A stretch of DNA of 64,000 nucleotides. Source: Micrococcales bacterium. GTDB lineage: Bacteria > Actinomycetota > Actinomycetes > Actinomycetales > Cellulomonadaceae. The notes beneath the pieces were generated by a model. That model saw only the letters and a list, made by a program, of their open reading frames with translations, was not told where the DNA came from and ran no database searches. Numbering within the stretch: position 1 is the first letter of the stretch; each line of letters opens with the position of its first letter. Below are positions 34,698-46,500 of the stretch, in pieces. Where the stretch lies: the NCBI GenBank assembly GCA_009779195.1, contig WRET01000002.1, forward strand, positions 1 to 64,000, written 5' to 3'. Both the position numbers and the translations under genes were made by a program.

Positions 34698-35920
34698 GTG
34701 ACGAACAGACCGCCCGCCGTCTGCGAGACGGGCTGGAAAACCTAGAGCCGAAGATCGACGTCGACCTGGGTGTGGTCGTACGCAGAGTCCGACGCCGCCG
34801 GACCGCCGGGGTTGCCGCGGTCAGTGCCGCCGCCGTGGCCATGGTCGCCGGGGTGACCGTGGCTGCTGTCGCGCTCGGCCCGTCGTCAGTGTCTGAGACG
34901 CCCGGCCCGTCGACATCGTCCGCGGAGCCGGTGTGCCCAGGGTCTGGCGTGTTGGCCACAGGCCCAGCCACAGTCACCGGGACGGTCACCTACCCCGGAG
35001 GCGCCGCGTCCGGAGGCGAGCTGACGTTCCACCAATACTATGAGGAACCCATCGATTTTGACGAGGTCTCCGCCGAGTCCTGGGATGGTTACGGTCCAGT
35101 ACATGTGTCAGACACAGGTCGGTATGAGATTGAGCTCCCCGCTGGGGTGTACACCGTCAAATATCACCCAATGGGATATGACGAAGAGAGGTCCATGACG
35201 GCTGCTGCTGACTATCAGAGTTTTGTGGCGCTAGAGGTGTTGGTCATCAAGGGCCAGAACAGCATTGACTTCGAAATCGAGTCGACCGATATGATGGTCG
35301 GTTACGCTGGTGCGCGGACGGGCACCCTGTGCGGGAGTGTCACGAACCCGGGGAAGGAGATCGTCGGTGGCGGGGAGCTGTCCTTCGAGGTTATCTGGCC
35401 GGTGCCGGACGGACCCGAATCCCTTGTGACAACGGCGCCCCTGTCAGACACCGGCCAGTACGCCGTGGAGTTGCCTGCTGGAGTGTATGTGATTACATTC
35501 CTTCCGGCTGGGCATGGCGAACCTGATTTCCTCCGGCGCCCTGGCCGCGACGAGGGTATTGCGACAGTTGTCGGGGGTCGGAACCAGGTTGCCAACTTCT
35601 ACACGCGCGAGTGGTCCGCCCCAGAGTCAGAGCCGGGATCCACGGCTACCGTCTCGGGGACGGTCACGTATCATGGAGCTGTCGCCACCGACTGCGACAA
35701 CCTGGACTTCTGGTATGTCGATCCCCGCAACGGCTATTACCGCGGGCCAGTCCAAGTTCCTGTGTCGAGCGATGGTGCCTTCACAGTCGACCTGGTCGCT
35801 GGCGAGTACCACGTGTGGAGGGCGGAGGAGATCATCGACACCATCACGGTGGTGGCCAGCCAACCGATGGTTCTGGCCATCGAGCTCGACCCATTGACAC
35901 TGACCGTGCTGTCGGGCTGA
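34694..35920 (+). CDS. Membrane anti-sigma-like protein with extracellular beta domains 2
   Basis: 408 residues, the paralogue of the product of 32641-33885. The cytoplasmic part and membrane helix are closely similar (EQTARRLRDGLENLEPKIDVD; VAGVTVAAVALGPSSVS). The three extracellular repeats have diverged much more, with aromatic-rich loops (YYEEPIDFD, DPRNGYYRG). Faster change outside than inside fits a receptor-type anti-sigma factor whose ligand differs from copy to copy. This is inference from comparing the two. Confidence 0.7.
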   Translation: MSDEQTARRLRDGLENLEPKIDVDLGVVVRRVRRRRTAGVAAVSAAAVAMVAGVTVAAVALGPSSVSETPGPSTSSAEPVCPGSGVLATGPATVTGTVTYPGGAASGGELTFHQYYEEPIDFDEVSAESWDGYGPVHVSDTGRYEIELPAGVYTVKYHPMGYDEERSMTAAADYQSFVALEVLVIKGQNSIDFEIESTDMMVGYAGARTGTLCGSVTNPGKEIVGGGELSFEVIWPVPDGPESLVTTAPLSDTGQYAVELPAGVYVITFLPAGHGEPDFLRRPGRDEGIATVVGGRNQVANFYTREWSAPESEPGSTATVSGTVTYHGAVATDCDNLDFWYVDPRNGYYRGPVQVPVSSDGAFTVDLVAGEYHVWRAEEIIDTITVVASQPMVLAIELDPLTLTVLSG

Positions 35921-35931
35921 CAGCCCATCAC

Positions 35932-35961
35932 AGAGCCCCCGGTGCGTGCACCGGGGGCTCT
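35932..35961. terminator. Terminator after sigma cassette 2
   Basis: AGAGCCCCCGGTGC-GT-GCACCGGGGGCTCT, a 14-bp perfect stem 12 bp after the stop codon. Confidence 0.88.
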
Positions 35962-35972
35962 GGTCTGTGACG

Positions 35973-36142
35973 GTTACGACGGGGGCATGGCGCCGGTGGC
36001 GAGCATACGCACGTGCCAACTCAGGGCCGCGGCGAGGTCGTGGGGGGCGTTGGCGTTCTTGGCGGCACGTTCCACGTACTCTTCGAGCACGGGGCGGTAG
36101 GTGGGGTGGGCGACCTTGAGGACGGCTTGGGCGCGTTTGCGG
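35973..36142 (-). pseudogene. Fragment of CoA-transferase 3' end (copy B)
   Basis: About 170 bp similar to 46941-47119, the last 55-60 codons of the intact CoA-transferase, with several substitutions and one 9-bp in-frame loss. It ends at GCGCGTTTGCGG, where a REPIN follows within a few bases. Same orientation as the intact gene. Confidence 0.88.
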
Positions 36143-36152
36143 ACCAAGAGTT

Positions 36153-36248
36153 GGCCGGGACGGTGGGGACGGTTCCGACTGTCTCGCGGGATCGCCCGCC
36201 AACGGCGGGTCCCGCGACGACTGCGGAACCGTCCCCATCGTCCCGGCC
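36153..36248. repeat. REPIN at the end of CoA-transferase fragment B
   Basis: GGCCGGGACGGTGGGGACGG ... complement. Compared with the copy at 31874, the outer stem has A changed to G and T to C at paired positions, so pairing is kept. It abuts the broken end of the gene fragment and lies 34 bp from the nuclease stop codon. Confidence 0.85.
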
Positions 36249-36281
36249 CCACCCTGGAGTCCTCGTGCTTGCTGAACTGCG

Positions 36282-37163
36282 TTACTGCCTGTCCAGCGCC
36301 CGGATCTCCTCGGCGGTCAGCCCGGTGATCTGGGCCACCTGCTCGGCTGGCAACCCTGCGCGCAGCGCGTTACGGGCGGTCTGGGCCACCGCTTGCGCGT
36401 GGCCCTCCGCGTGGCCTTCGGTGCGGGCGGTGTCTTCGCGCCAGGTTTGGTCCCACAGCCACTTGTCGTGGGCGTCTTTGTCGTCCTCGGCGGCCTGGGA
36501 GGCGTAGAGCTTGGCCAAGGCGGCGACCTTGGCGATATCCGGGTCGGTCTTGGCGATCACGTCCATCTCCTCCCAGCTGGTCGCGGCGAACGCCTTCAGC
36601 CACCGCCACAACGGCGTGCCGTCGTCGTCGCCGAGGGCCGGCAGCTGCAGGAAGTGGATCACCTGGGCGCCGGTGAGCCTGCCCTCGCAAGCCTCGCCGA
36701 CCAGGTGCCACTCGGCCTTCTTATGGTACCCCCCAGCGTGGCTGAGCAGGAGAAACCCGGTGATCACCACGGTGATGGCCCGTCCGACCTGGTCGTAGCC
36801 GGCTCCGGTGACCAGCTGGCGGGTCAAAGACTTGGCGCCGTAGAACACGAACCGGTCCACCGGGGCGGGGCGGACCTGGACCTCCACGGCGATGGTCGCC
36901 GCCGAGGCGGTCAGGACGCGCACGTCCATGACTGTCTCCTTGCCGCCGCGGTGCTGCGGCGGGGTGTGCGGGTCGGTCAAGGACAGGTGGTCCCAGTCGT
37001 GCTCGGGCAGGTCGTCGATGACGGTCTTGAGGAACGCGGCGAGCTGGTCGGTGTGGCGCGGGTTGGCGAACACCGAGCGGAACTGGCGGTCCTCGGTCAG
37101 CGGCTCGAACGGCACCGCGTCGGCGCTGCCTGGGCTGGTCGGTGTGATGGTGCTGTCGTGCAT
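36282..37163 (-). CDS. Rpn-family recombination-promoting nuclease (PD-(D/E)XK)
   Basis: 293 residues from the ATG at 37163. Asp80 ... Glu94-x-Gln96 (TVMDVRVL, AVEVQV) match the PD-(D/E)XK core of Rpn/transposase_31 proteins (TIGR01784), followed by RFVFYGAKSLTRQL. The C-terminal part has AEGHAEGHAQA repeats and a short three-helix end (LPAEQVAQITGLTAEEI) usual for the family. Rpn proteins promote RecA-independent DNA exchange in E. coli. It stands between rearranged segments. The segment 37164-37525 upstream is AT-rich and probably holds two divergent promoters. Confidence 0.85.
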   Translation of the reverse strand: MHDSTITPTSPGSADAVPFEPLTEDRQFRSVFANPRHTDQLAAFLKTVIDDLPEHDWDHLSLTDPHTPPQHRGGKETVMDVRVLTASAATIAVEVQVRPAPVDRFVFYGAKSLTRQLVTGAGYDQVGRAITVVITGFLLLSHAGGYHKKAEWHLVGEACEGRLTGAQVIHFLQLPALGDDDGTPLWRWLKAFAATSWEEMDVIAKTDPDIAKVAALAKLYASQAAEDDKDAHDKWLWDQTWREDTARTEGHAEGHAQAVAQTARNALRAGLPAEQVAQITGLTAEEIRALDRQ

Positions 37164-37525
37164 GGCCACTACAGTGGCGGACCTGCACCAGCCTTTGTGG
37201 CACACGAACGGCAAGGGCGTCACCAGCGTCGGCTGGGGACGGTTCGCCGAAGACCAACCACACCCGCCGTCGTCTCCCTCGGATCGTCCGACATGGCAGA
37301 CCTCGCCGACGGCAACCCGTCGGCATTCGTGCGACATCCGTGACCCGTGCGCAACAAAGAATATGTGTATTTTAGGCAATAATCACCGACAAAGCACCCG
37401 CACGTCATCCCTCGCTGTTCCCGTTCGGGCGGGGCGGGTTAGTATGGGACGACCGAGGACGGTTGTTTTGTACCAGTTGTCACCGTACGTTTCCTTGATG
37501 GCGAAGCGTTTGAGAGGCTGCTCCC

Positions 37526-40500
37526 GTGCGTCGCGCAATAAGACTCGCATTCTTCCTTCTGCTCCCCCTGCTGGCTGTCGCCGTCGCGTCGTCGGCTTCG
37601 TCTGCCAAGCCCGGCAGCACGAGCCAGCCTCAGCCGGTCGTCGAGGTGGCACCCCCCACGGCGCAGGTACCGTGGGGGGCGGGCGGGCTACTTTTCGCGC
37701 TTGATGCAGACGCTGCGGTGCTGTCGTGGTACTCCGCGACGGACCGGTACTTCTATTCTGAGATGCAGGACACGGTTGGGTTCGAGTACCGCGTTTCGCA
37801 GGCAGCGAACATCACCTCGACGGTGGTGGACTCGCAGGGGCACACGGTGCGGGTCCTGGAACAGGTCTCGCGGACGGCGGGGACCAGGTATTGGGTGAGC
37901 TGGGACGGGCGCGACGATCAGGGTGCCATGGTTCCGGACGGGGAATACACGGTGCACGTGGTGGGGGAGAACCAGGCCGGGCCGACCAACGAGATCACGG
38001 TGCGTGTCGTTGTGGACACCCGGGCCCCGGGGGCGCTGACCGTACCCGAGCCGGGGGATGTGGTGTCGGGTTCGTCGGTGCGGTGGGTGTTCACCCCCAC
38101 CGAGGGGTTCGACCTGACGTATGTGTCAGTGTGGTGTGATGGTGGTGGCGGGGGCTCGTGGGCGGAAACGCCAGGTGCGGACGGAACGTTCTCCTCGACG
38201 ATGGACGTGACCTGGTGTACCAACGGCGACAACCAGGTGTCCGGGTGGGTGGAGTGGAAGGACCCGTTCGGGAGGTCGCAGTCGTCGTACCTCGCGCCAG
38301 TGCCGGCCACTGTGATGAACGCGCCGGTGTTGGCGTTGGACCCGCAAGATGCGTACTTCTATCCCGGCGCAGACGGCCAAGGCGAGTTCTCGGCCTGGTA
38401 CCGGCTGTCGCAGTCGGCGAACATCACTTCGACGGTGGTGGACTCGCAGGGGCACACGGTAAGGGTGCTGGAGCAGGGGCTGACGCGAGCGGCGGGGGGT
38501 CACTCGGTGGACTGGGACGGGCGTGACGATCAGGGCGCCACGGTCCCCGACGGGGTGTACACGGTCCATGTCGTAGGGAAGAACCAGGTCGGGTCGAGCA
38601 ACGAGATCACAGTGCGTGCTGGTGTGGACACCCGCGTCCCGGGGGCCCTGACCAGCCCGGAGCCTGGGGTTGTGGTGTCGGGGACGTCGGTGCGGTGGGT
38701 GTTCACCCCGACCGAGGGGTTCGACGTGACGTCGGTGGATGTGTACTGCTCTTACAACCGTCGGTCGTCAGTGTCGGTGCCGGATGTGGACGGGACGTTC
38801 TCCTCGACGGTGGACGTGACCGGTTGCGCCAACGGTGACAACCAGGTGTCGGGGTGGGTGTCGTGGCGGGACCCGTTCGAGGTGCGGCACTCGTGGTCGT
38901 TCCAGCCGGTGCCGGTCACGGTGGTGAACGTGCCGGTGCTGTCGTGGTACGAGACGTCTGAGCGGTATTTCTCCCCTGATGGTGACGGGCAGAACGACTT
39001 GTTCGAGTTCAAGTACAACCTGTCGCAGCCGGCGAACATCACCTCGACGGTGGTGGACCCGCAGGGGCAGACGGTGCGGGTCCTGGAGCAAGGCATCTCG
39101 CTCAACGATGGTGTGTACTCGGTGTCCTGGGACGGCAGGGACGACCAGGGCCGGGTCGTGCCTGATGGTGTGTACACAGTGCGGGTGGTGGGGGAGAACC
39201 AGGCTGGGCCGGGTAACGAGATCACGGTGCGCGCTGGTGTGGACACCCGCATCCCGGGGGCGCTGACCACCCCGGAGCCTGGGGCTGTGGTGTCGGGGTC
39301 GTCGGTGAGGTGGGTGTTCACGCCGACGGACGGGTTCACGGTGTCGTCGGTGACCGCGGGCTGCTCCGCCAACCGGACCACGGCGTCAGCGCGGGGCCCA
39401 GACGGGACGTTCTCCTCGACGGTGGACGTGACCGGTTGCGCCAACGGTGACAACCAGTTCTCGGGGTCGGTGTCGTGGCGAGACCCGTTCGGAGCGTCGC
39501 AGTCGTGGTCGTTCCAGCCGGTGCCGGTCACGGTGGTCAACGTGCCGGTGCTGTCGTGGTACTGGACGTCTGAGCAGTATTTCTCCCCTGATGGTGACGG
39601 GCAGAACGACTCGTTCGAATTCCGGTACAACCTGTCGCAGCCAGCGAACATCACCTCGACGGTGGTGGACCCTCAGGGGCAGACGGTGCGGGTGCTGGAG
39701 CAGGGGGTCGCGCGCGAGGCATCCAACTACGACATCGTCGTGTCATGGGACGGCAGGGACGACCAGGGCCAGGTCGTGCCTGATGGTGTGTACACGGTGC
39801 ACGTGGTGGGGGAGAACCAGGTCGGGCTGAGCAACGAGATCACGGTGCGTGCTGGTGTGGACACCCGCGTCCCGGGGGCGCTGACCACGCCGGAGCCAGG
39901 GGTTGTGGTGTCGGGTTCGTCGGTGAGGTGGGTGTTCACCCCGACCGAGGGGTTCGACCTGACGTCGGTGAGTGTGGGGTGCTACGACGGTGGTGGGTAC
40001 TCCTCGGCGTATGCGCCGGGTGCGGACGGGACGTTCTCCCAGACGATGGACGTGACCAGCTGCGCCAACGGCGACAACCCGGTGTCTGGGTCGGTGTTGT
40101 GGCGGGACCCGTTCGGGGCGTGGCAGTCGTGGTCGTTCCCGCTGGTGCCGGTCACGGTGGTCAATGCGGCGGTGCTGTCGTGGCACTACTACTACGGCGC
40201 GGAGGATCGTTACTTCTCTCCTGGCGATGACTGGCAGAACGAGTCGTTCTCGTTCGAGTACTGGTTGTCGCACTCTGCGGACATCACCTCGACGGTGGTG
40301 GACCCGCAGGGGCAGACGGTGCGGGTGCTGGAGCAGGGGGTCTCGCGCGATGCGACCAGTCGTTACGGTTACGGGCACTCGGTGTCCTGGGACGGTAGGG
40401 ACGACCAAGGCCAGGTCGTGCCTGATGGTGTGTACACGGTGCACGTCGTAGGGGAGAACCAGGCCGGGCCGACCAACGAGATCACGGTGCGTGCTGTTGT

Positions 40501-43500
40501 GGACACCCGCATCCCGGGGACGCTGACCACTCCGGCGCCTGGGGACGTGGTGTCGGGGGCGTCGGTGCGGTGGGTGTTCACCCCGACCGAGGGGTTTGAC
40601 GTGGCCTATGTGGAAGTGTGGTGCCTCTGGAGTAGTGGATACTCGCCGGGGTCGGCGTATGCGCCGGGTGCCGACGGGACGTTCACCTCGACGATGGACA
40701 CGACGCGGTGTGCCAACGGCGACAACCAGGTGTCGGGGTGGGTGCAGTGGAAAGACCCGTTCGGGGGGTGGCATTCGTCGCACCTCGCACCGGTGCCGGT
40801 CACGGTGGTCAACGCACCGGTGCTTTCCTGGCAATACACTGAGGATCGGTACTTTTCGCCTGGCGGGGACGGGCCGAACGCCCGGTTCCAGTTCGCGTAC
40901 GATCTGTCGCAGCCGGCGATCATCACCTTGACGGTCGTGGACTCGCAGGGGCAGACGGTGCGGGTTCTCGAGCAGGGGGTCTCGTACGGTGCCGGGACAA
41001 GTTGGGTGTACTGGGACGGTAGGGACGACCAAGGCCAGGTCGTTCCTGATGGTGTGTACACAGTGCACGTGGTGGGGGAAAACGAGGTTGGGTCGTCCAA
41101 CGAGATCACGGTGCGTGCTGGTGTGGACACCCGTGCGCCGGGTGCGATGACCGTTCCCGCACCGGGAGACACCCTGGCCGGACTGGTGTCGTTCGTTTTC
41201 GTGCCGACGTCCGGGTTCGCCGTCCAGAGCGTGCGTTTCCGGGTGTCCACAGGTGACAGTGTTATCAGCTGGGCTCCGATGGCCGACGGGACATGGCGGA
41301 CAAGCGTTTTGGCAGAAGGGCTGGGGAACGGGCCAGCGGAAGTCACTGCCACCGTCTACTGGACGGACCCGTTCGGTGCGCAGCAGGAATGGACCACACC
41401 GCCGCACGCGGTCGTCATCGACAACACCTCGATACCGCTGGCGGTGTCGGCAACGCCGGGCAGCGGCCAGGCGCCGCTCACGGTCGAGCTCACGATCGAC
41501 ACTTCTGACCCGCAGGGACGTCCGGTCACCTACACGGTGGACTACGGTGACGGGACCTCGACGGTGACCGATACCTCGGCCACCCCGTATCCCACCGTGA
41601 CGCTGAGCCACACCTACACCAAGCCGGGTGCCTACCAGGTGGTCGTCATGGCGACGAACGGCGAGGGCGCTTCGGCTGTCCAGCGGGTTTCTGTCGTGGC
41701 GGAGGGCAAGTCGAACAGCCCGCCGGTCGTGGAGGTGGCAGCGAATCCCTCGTCTGGCACGGCGCCGTTGTTGGTGGCTTTCGCTATCGACGCCACTGAC
41801 GACGACGGCGACGCACTGACGTACACGATCGACTTCGGGGACAAGAGCGCCGTTGCCAAGGGCACCGTCGTTGCTGATCCTGTTGAGCACACCTACACCG
41901 CTCCTGGCACCTACATGGCCCGGACCGAAGTGTCCGACGGACAGATCGGGATTGTGCGTTTCACCAGGATCACGGTGGTGCTGAGCGAGCCGTTGGTGGC
42001 TGTCGCGGGTGAGCCGTTGCGAGCAGTAGCCGGTGAGACCGTCTGGTTCGACGCTTCGGCCTCGCGTCCGTCGGTCGCCATCAGCCAGGTGACCTGGGAA
42101 TTCGGCGACGGTACCACCGGTACTGGTTGGCAGCCCAGCCACGTCTACACCAAGGCCGGTAACTACATGGCCACTGTCACCGTCTACGTGGGTGAGGCCA
42201 CAGCCACAGCCTCCACGACGGTGACGGTGACCGCGCCCGTCCCGTTCGCCGGTGTGGAGGTGACGGTGCGCGGCGAGTCCAACCTGTTGCAGGGCGCCAC
42301 CGCCACGCATATCGCGGCGGACGGGGCTCGCATCCAGGCGGTCAGTGGCCCCGATGGGGTGGCCCGGCTCGTCGGCGTGGCCGACGGCACCTGGGCGGTC
42401 TATGTCACTGCCCCCGGGTATCTGCCGGTCGCTGGCGAGGTCGTGGTGACCGACGGCCACGGTTCGTTGGATACGACGCTGGTCTCGGGTGATATCTCTG
42501 CGACCACTCTGGAGCACCGTCAGCTTTCCTTGGAGGAGGTGGTCGATCTTGGGATCGACACCGACGACCCGGCGAACCAGAACGTGTTCTACGCCCAGGT
42601 GCATCTTGGGGTCATGCCGGGAGGTGGAGGCACTCCGGCTCCTAATGTGACGTTGGCGTACAACGGCTCGGGGGAGGTCGTGTATGTCAGTGGATCGGGT
42701 CTGGTCCAAGGATCCGCGTCCTATTGGGCCACGCCGACGATCATCACGGTAGGTAGTAGTGCCCGTGCTGTGCAGTGGATGATCGTCCCGGTCAAGGGTG
42801 GTTGGCTCAAAGAGTTCTTCGAGGTGCGTCTGGTGGTCCAGAACCTGACGTCGAGCCCGTTCTCCTTCGACGACGGCGAGGCCCGGCTAGACCTTCCCGA
42901 GGGTCTGTCGTTGGCGCCGACCGGCGAGGAGCAGAGCCTGGCCGTCAGTGTGCCGGACATTCCCGGCGGTGGCTCCGAGACGGTGTCGTGGGTCCTGCGC
43001 GGTGACGTCGAGGGTGACTACGACCTGACAGCGACCTATTCGGCGGTCCTTGGTCCTGTTGGTGAGCCGGTCTACTCGGAAGCCAAGACGGACCGGCCGC
43101 TCAAGGTGTGGGGCGGGTCGGCCGTCGAGTGGTCCGTCAGGGCGGACCCGGACGCCAGCGCTCTGAAGCCGTTCAGGATCACGCTCACCATGACGAACGT
43201 GACGCCAGAAGAAACCGGCGTCACGGTGTACAACTCTGCCTTCGAGGTCTTTGAGGGACGGGGGTACCTGATGGCGCCGGAGACTGAGTACGCCAAGACG
43301 GTGCCGGTGCTGTACCCGGGGCAGAAGGCCGAAGCAGAATTCATCTTCTACTCCCGGCTGGACGGTGACGTGAACGTCAGCGATCCGGGCTGGGAGCAGA
43401 GCTTCGTGTTACCCACCGCTGGGAATGTCGACCCGGCAACAAGCGGGATCACGCTCCACCCCGAGAGCACCGAGCGTCTCGACGTGGCTTCGGCCTGGAT

Positions 43501-46500
43501 CGACATGCCGGACCAGGTCGCTGAAGGGACGATGGGTCTGGCGATCCGGTGGGAAGAGGTCGATGGTGTCACCGACTACGCTCTGTGGGGCCGCGAATCG
43601 CTCGACGAGGGTGAGTGGGCGCTGGTGACCGAAGGTGTGTATGACGGTCTGCCGTCCAACACACGGGTCATCAAGGAGGACAGCGACCAGGTCTTCCGGT
43701 ACTACACGGTGATCAGCCACCTGCCCGACGAGACGACCAAGCCGACGCACGTCATCGAGCGGCGCAGTGACATGCCTGTCCACTACCCCGTGCCGGTCGA
43801 AGAGCCTGTCGATCAGTGCTACGACGTGCTCATGCTCTCCGTGGCAGGATCGGGACAGGCCGGAATGCGCGCAGAGCCACTCGATGCACTTTCTGCGCAG
43901 CTCGAGAAGAAGTTGACGGGGCCCGATGGGCCGTACAGGTCGTTCCGCTCCGTCTATCTGGATTATCCAGCCGTGGGAGTGGAGAGGCTCTTCTCGTCGC
44001 AGGACGACGAGAGCGAGTTTTTCGCGGGCGTCGACGAAGGGACCGAGAGTCTCGAGGAGTTCTTGGACAGCCGGTTCGTTCAGTGCCCGCACGAGAAGCT
44101 GGTCCTTGGTGGGTATTCGCAGGGCGCCCTTGTGGTCACCAACACTCTCGACGACGACGAGTGGAGCGCTCGGACGGGCAGTGTTCCCTACGAGCGCTTC
44201 GGAGCGATCTTCCTGGTCGCGAACCCGGCGAACAACCCTGACTTCGGCGGGAAAAAGTTTGGGACGGCGGGACCCGCTTTTGGTCTGAAAGGCCTCGGGA
44301 ACAAACAGGTCCCGTCGGAGCTGTCGTCCCTGGCCTACACGCTGTGCAACGAGGGCGATATCGTCTGCGCGCCGCAGTGGCCCCTCGATGTGACCGCTGA
44401 TGACGTGTGGGGCGTGCTAGGTGGCGGCACTCCCACGGTGCTGCACGGTATTGACGTCCATACCACCTATCAGTCCACGACCCTGCGGGATATCCGGAAG
44501 ATGGCGAACGGTGCAGCGCACCACCTGCTGGGCATGCCCGTGCCGAAAGACGACGGATACGCCGTCAGCACCCGGGACGACTCTCCGTTCTCGACCCTGG
44601 TCGAGGTGAAGTACCTGCGTGACGAAGAGAAGTACCCAGGTGACAGCGTCGCGGCGGTATGGGAGCTCGAGGACGAGTGCGCACCGTACGTGAGCGATGC
44701 GCCGAAGACCTCACCGCTGCCCGAGCTGTCCGTCTCCCCGGTGCCGGACTCGAACGTCTCCGCTGAGGTCAGCGGCACCGCACCACCGGGATACTTCGTG
44801 TGCCCGATCGTCGTGACTGGGGAATTCCCTGTCCATCAAAGGACGATCGACATCTCGATCAAGTCTGGGTGGGCTGCGGTGGCAGCCGAGGTCCGTCCAT
44901 ACGGAACTATCGACCCTGACAACGTGATGCAGTCCGTGACCGTGCAGGTGGTGGACGCTGACGGTAACCCGGTGCCAGGCGCCGAGGTCTACTTCCGGCT
45001 CACCGGGTCGGCAACCTTCCCGGACGGGTCGCAGGTCCAGCTCGTCATCACCGATGAGCAGGGCTTGGCGGTGTCGACCACCCCGCTCCCGGTTGTTGGT
45101 CAGTCTGGTCCGGCGACGTTGAGTGCGGAGGTGCCTGGTCTGGAACCTGTGCTCCTGGCGAGCCAGGACGAGGTCATCGACCCTGGCGAGGGGGAGGCGT
45201 TCGCCACGGTGCCTGTGCCGACGGTCAGCGGTACGGTCCAGGTGGGCCAGACGCTGACGGTCGATCCGGGTGTGTGGGAACCCGAACCGGACCGGTGGGA
45301 GTTCCAGTGGCTGCGTGACGGCGAGCCGATCGACGGTGCTACGGGCCCGTCGTACACCCTGACGGCTGCTGATCTGGGCCGGCCGGTCGCGGTGACGGCG
45401 ACCGGCGTGAAGGCCGGGTATGTCACGCAGGCGCAGACCTCGCAGGCCACGGGACCGGTGACCCCGGCTGTGCTGACAGCCACGCCGACACCGACGGTCT
45501 CGGGCACGGCGCAGGTCGGCCAGGTGCTCACTGCTGATGCGGGCACGTGGGAGCCGGTGCCGGTGACGTTGGCCTACCAGTGGTTGCGTGACGGGACGCC
45601 GATCGAGGGTGCGAGCGACGCGACGTACATCCTGGTGGCCGATGACGCCGACCATCAGGTCTCGGTCCAGGTGACCGGGTCGGCTCCCGGGTACGCCGAC
45701 GCCACGGTCACCAGCGAGCCGGTGCTGGTCGCACCAGGTGACCCTGGGGAGCCTGGTGACGAGGTGTTCACGTCGGTACCGGTGCCGGTGGTCAGCGGTT
45801 CGGCCCAGGTGGGTCAGGTGCTGACGGCTGAGCCAGGGGCGTGGGAGCCCGAACCGGACCGGTGGGAGTTCCAGTGGTTGCGTGACGGGACACCGATCGA
45901 AGGTGCGACAGCCCCGTCGTACACCTTGACGGCGGCTGATCTGGGCCATCTCGTCGCGGTGACGGTGACCGGCGTGAAGGCCGGATACGTCACGCAGGCC
46001 AAGACGTCACAGGCCACGCAGGCGGTGGCTCCTGCTGTGTTGACGCCGACACCGACACCGACCCTGGCTGGTGCAGCGCGTGTCGGTCAGTTGCTGACGG
46101 CCGACGCTGGTCGGTGGGAGCCGGTCTCGGTGACGTTGACCTACCAGTGGTTGCGTGACGGGACGCCGATCGACGGTGCCACTGATGCGACCTATCTGCT
46201 CGTGGCAGCGGACGCCGACACGCGCGTCTCGGTGCGGGTGACCGGGTCCGCTCCCGGGTACGCCGACGGCGTCGTCGAGAGCGAGTCGGTGCTGGTCGCA
46301 CCGTCCGGCAACGGCAACGGGTCGAACAACGGCAACGGGACGAACAACGGCAACGGACCGACGACCAACAACGGCAACGGGTCGAGCAACGGCAACGGGC
46401 CCGGGACGAACAGCGGCAACGGCAACGGGTCGAGCAACGGCAACGGGCCCGGGACGAACAACGGCAACGGTAACGGGTCGAGCAACGGCAACGGACCGAC

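Noticed and set aside
39743-42709. 988-residue open frame on the minus strand
   Set aside because: It is antisense to the giant surface gene, rich in Arg/His/Pro, and repeats with the sense-strand repeats. High-GC coding DNA often leaves such frames.
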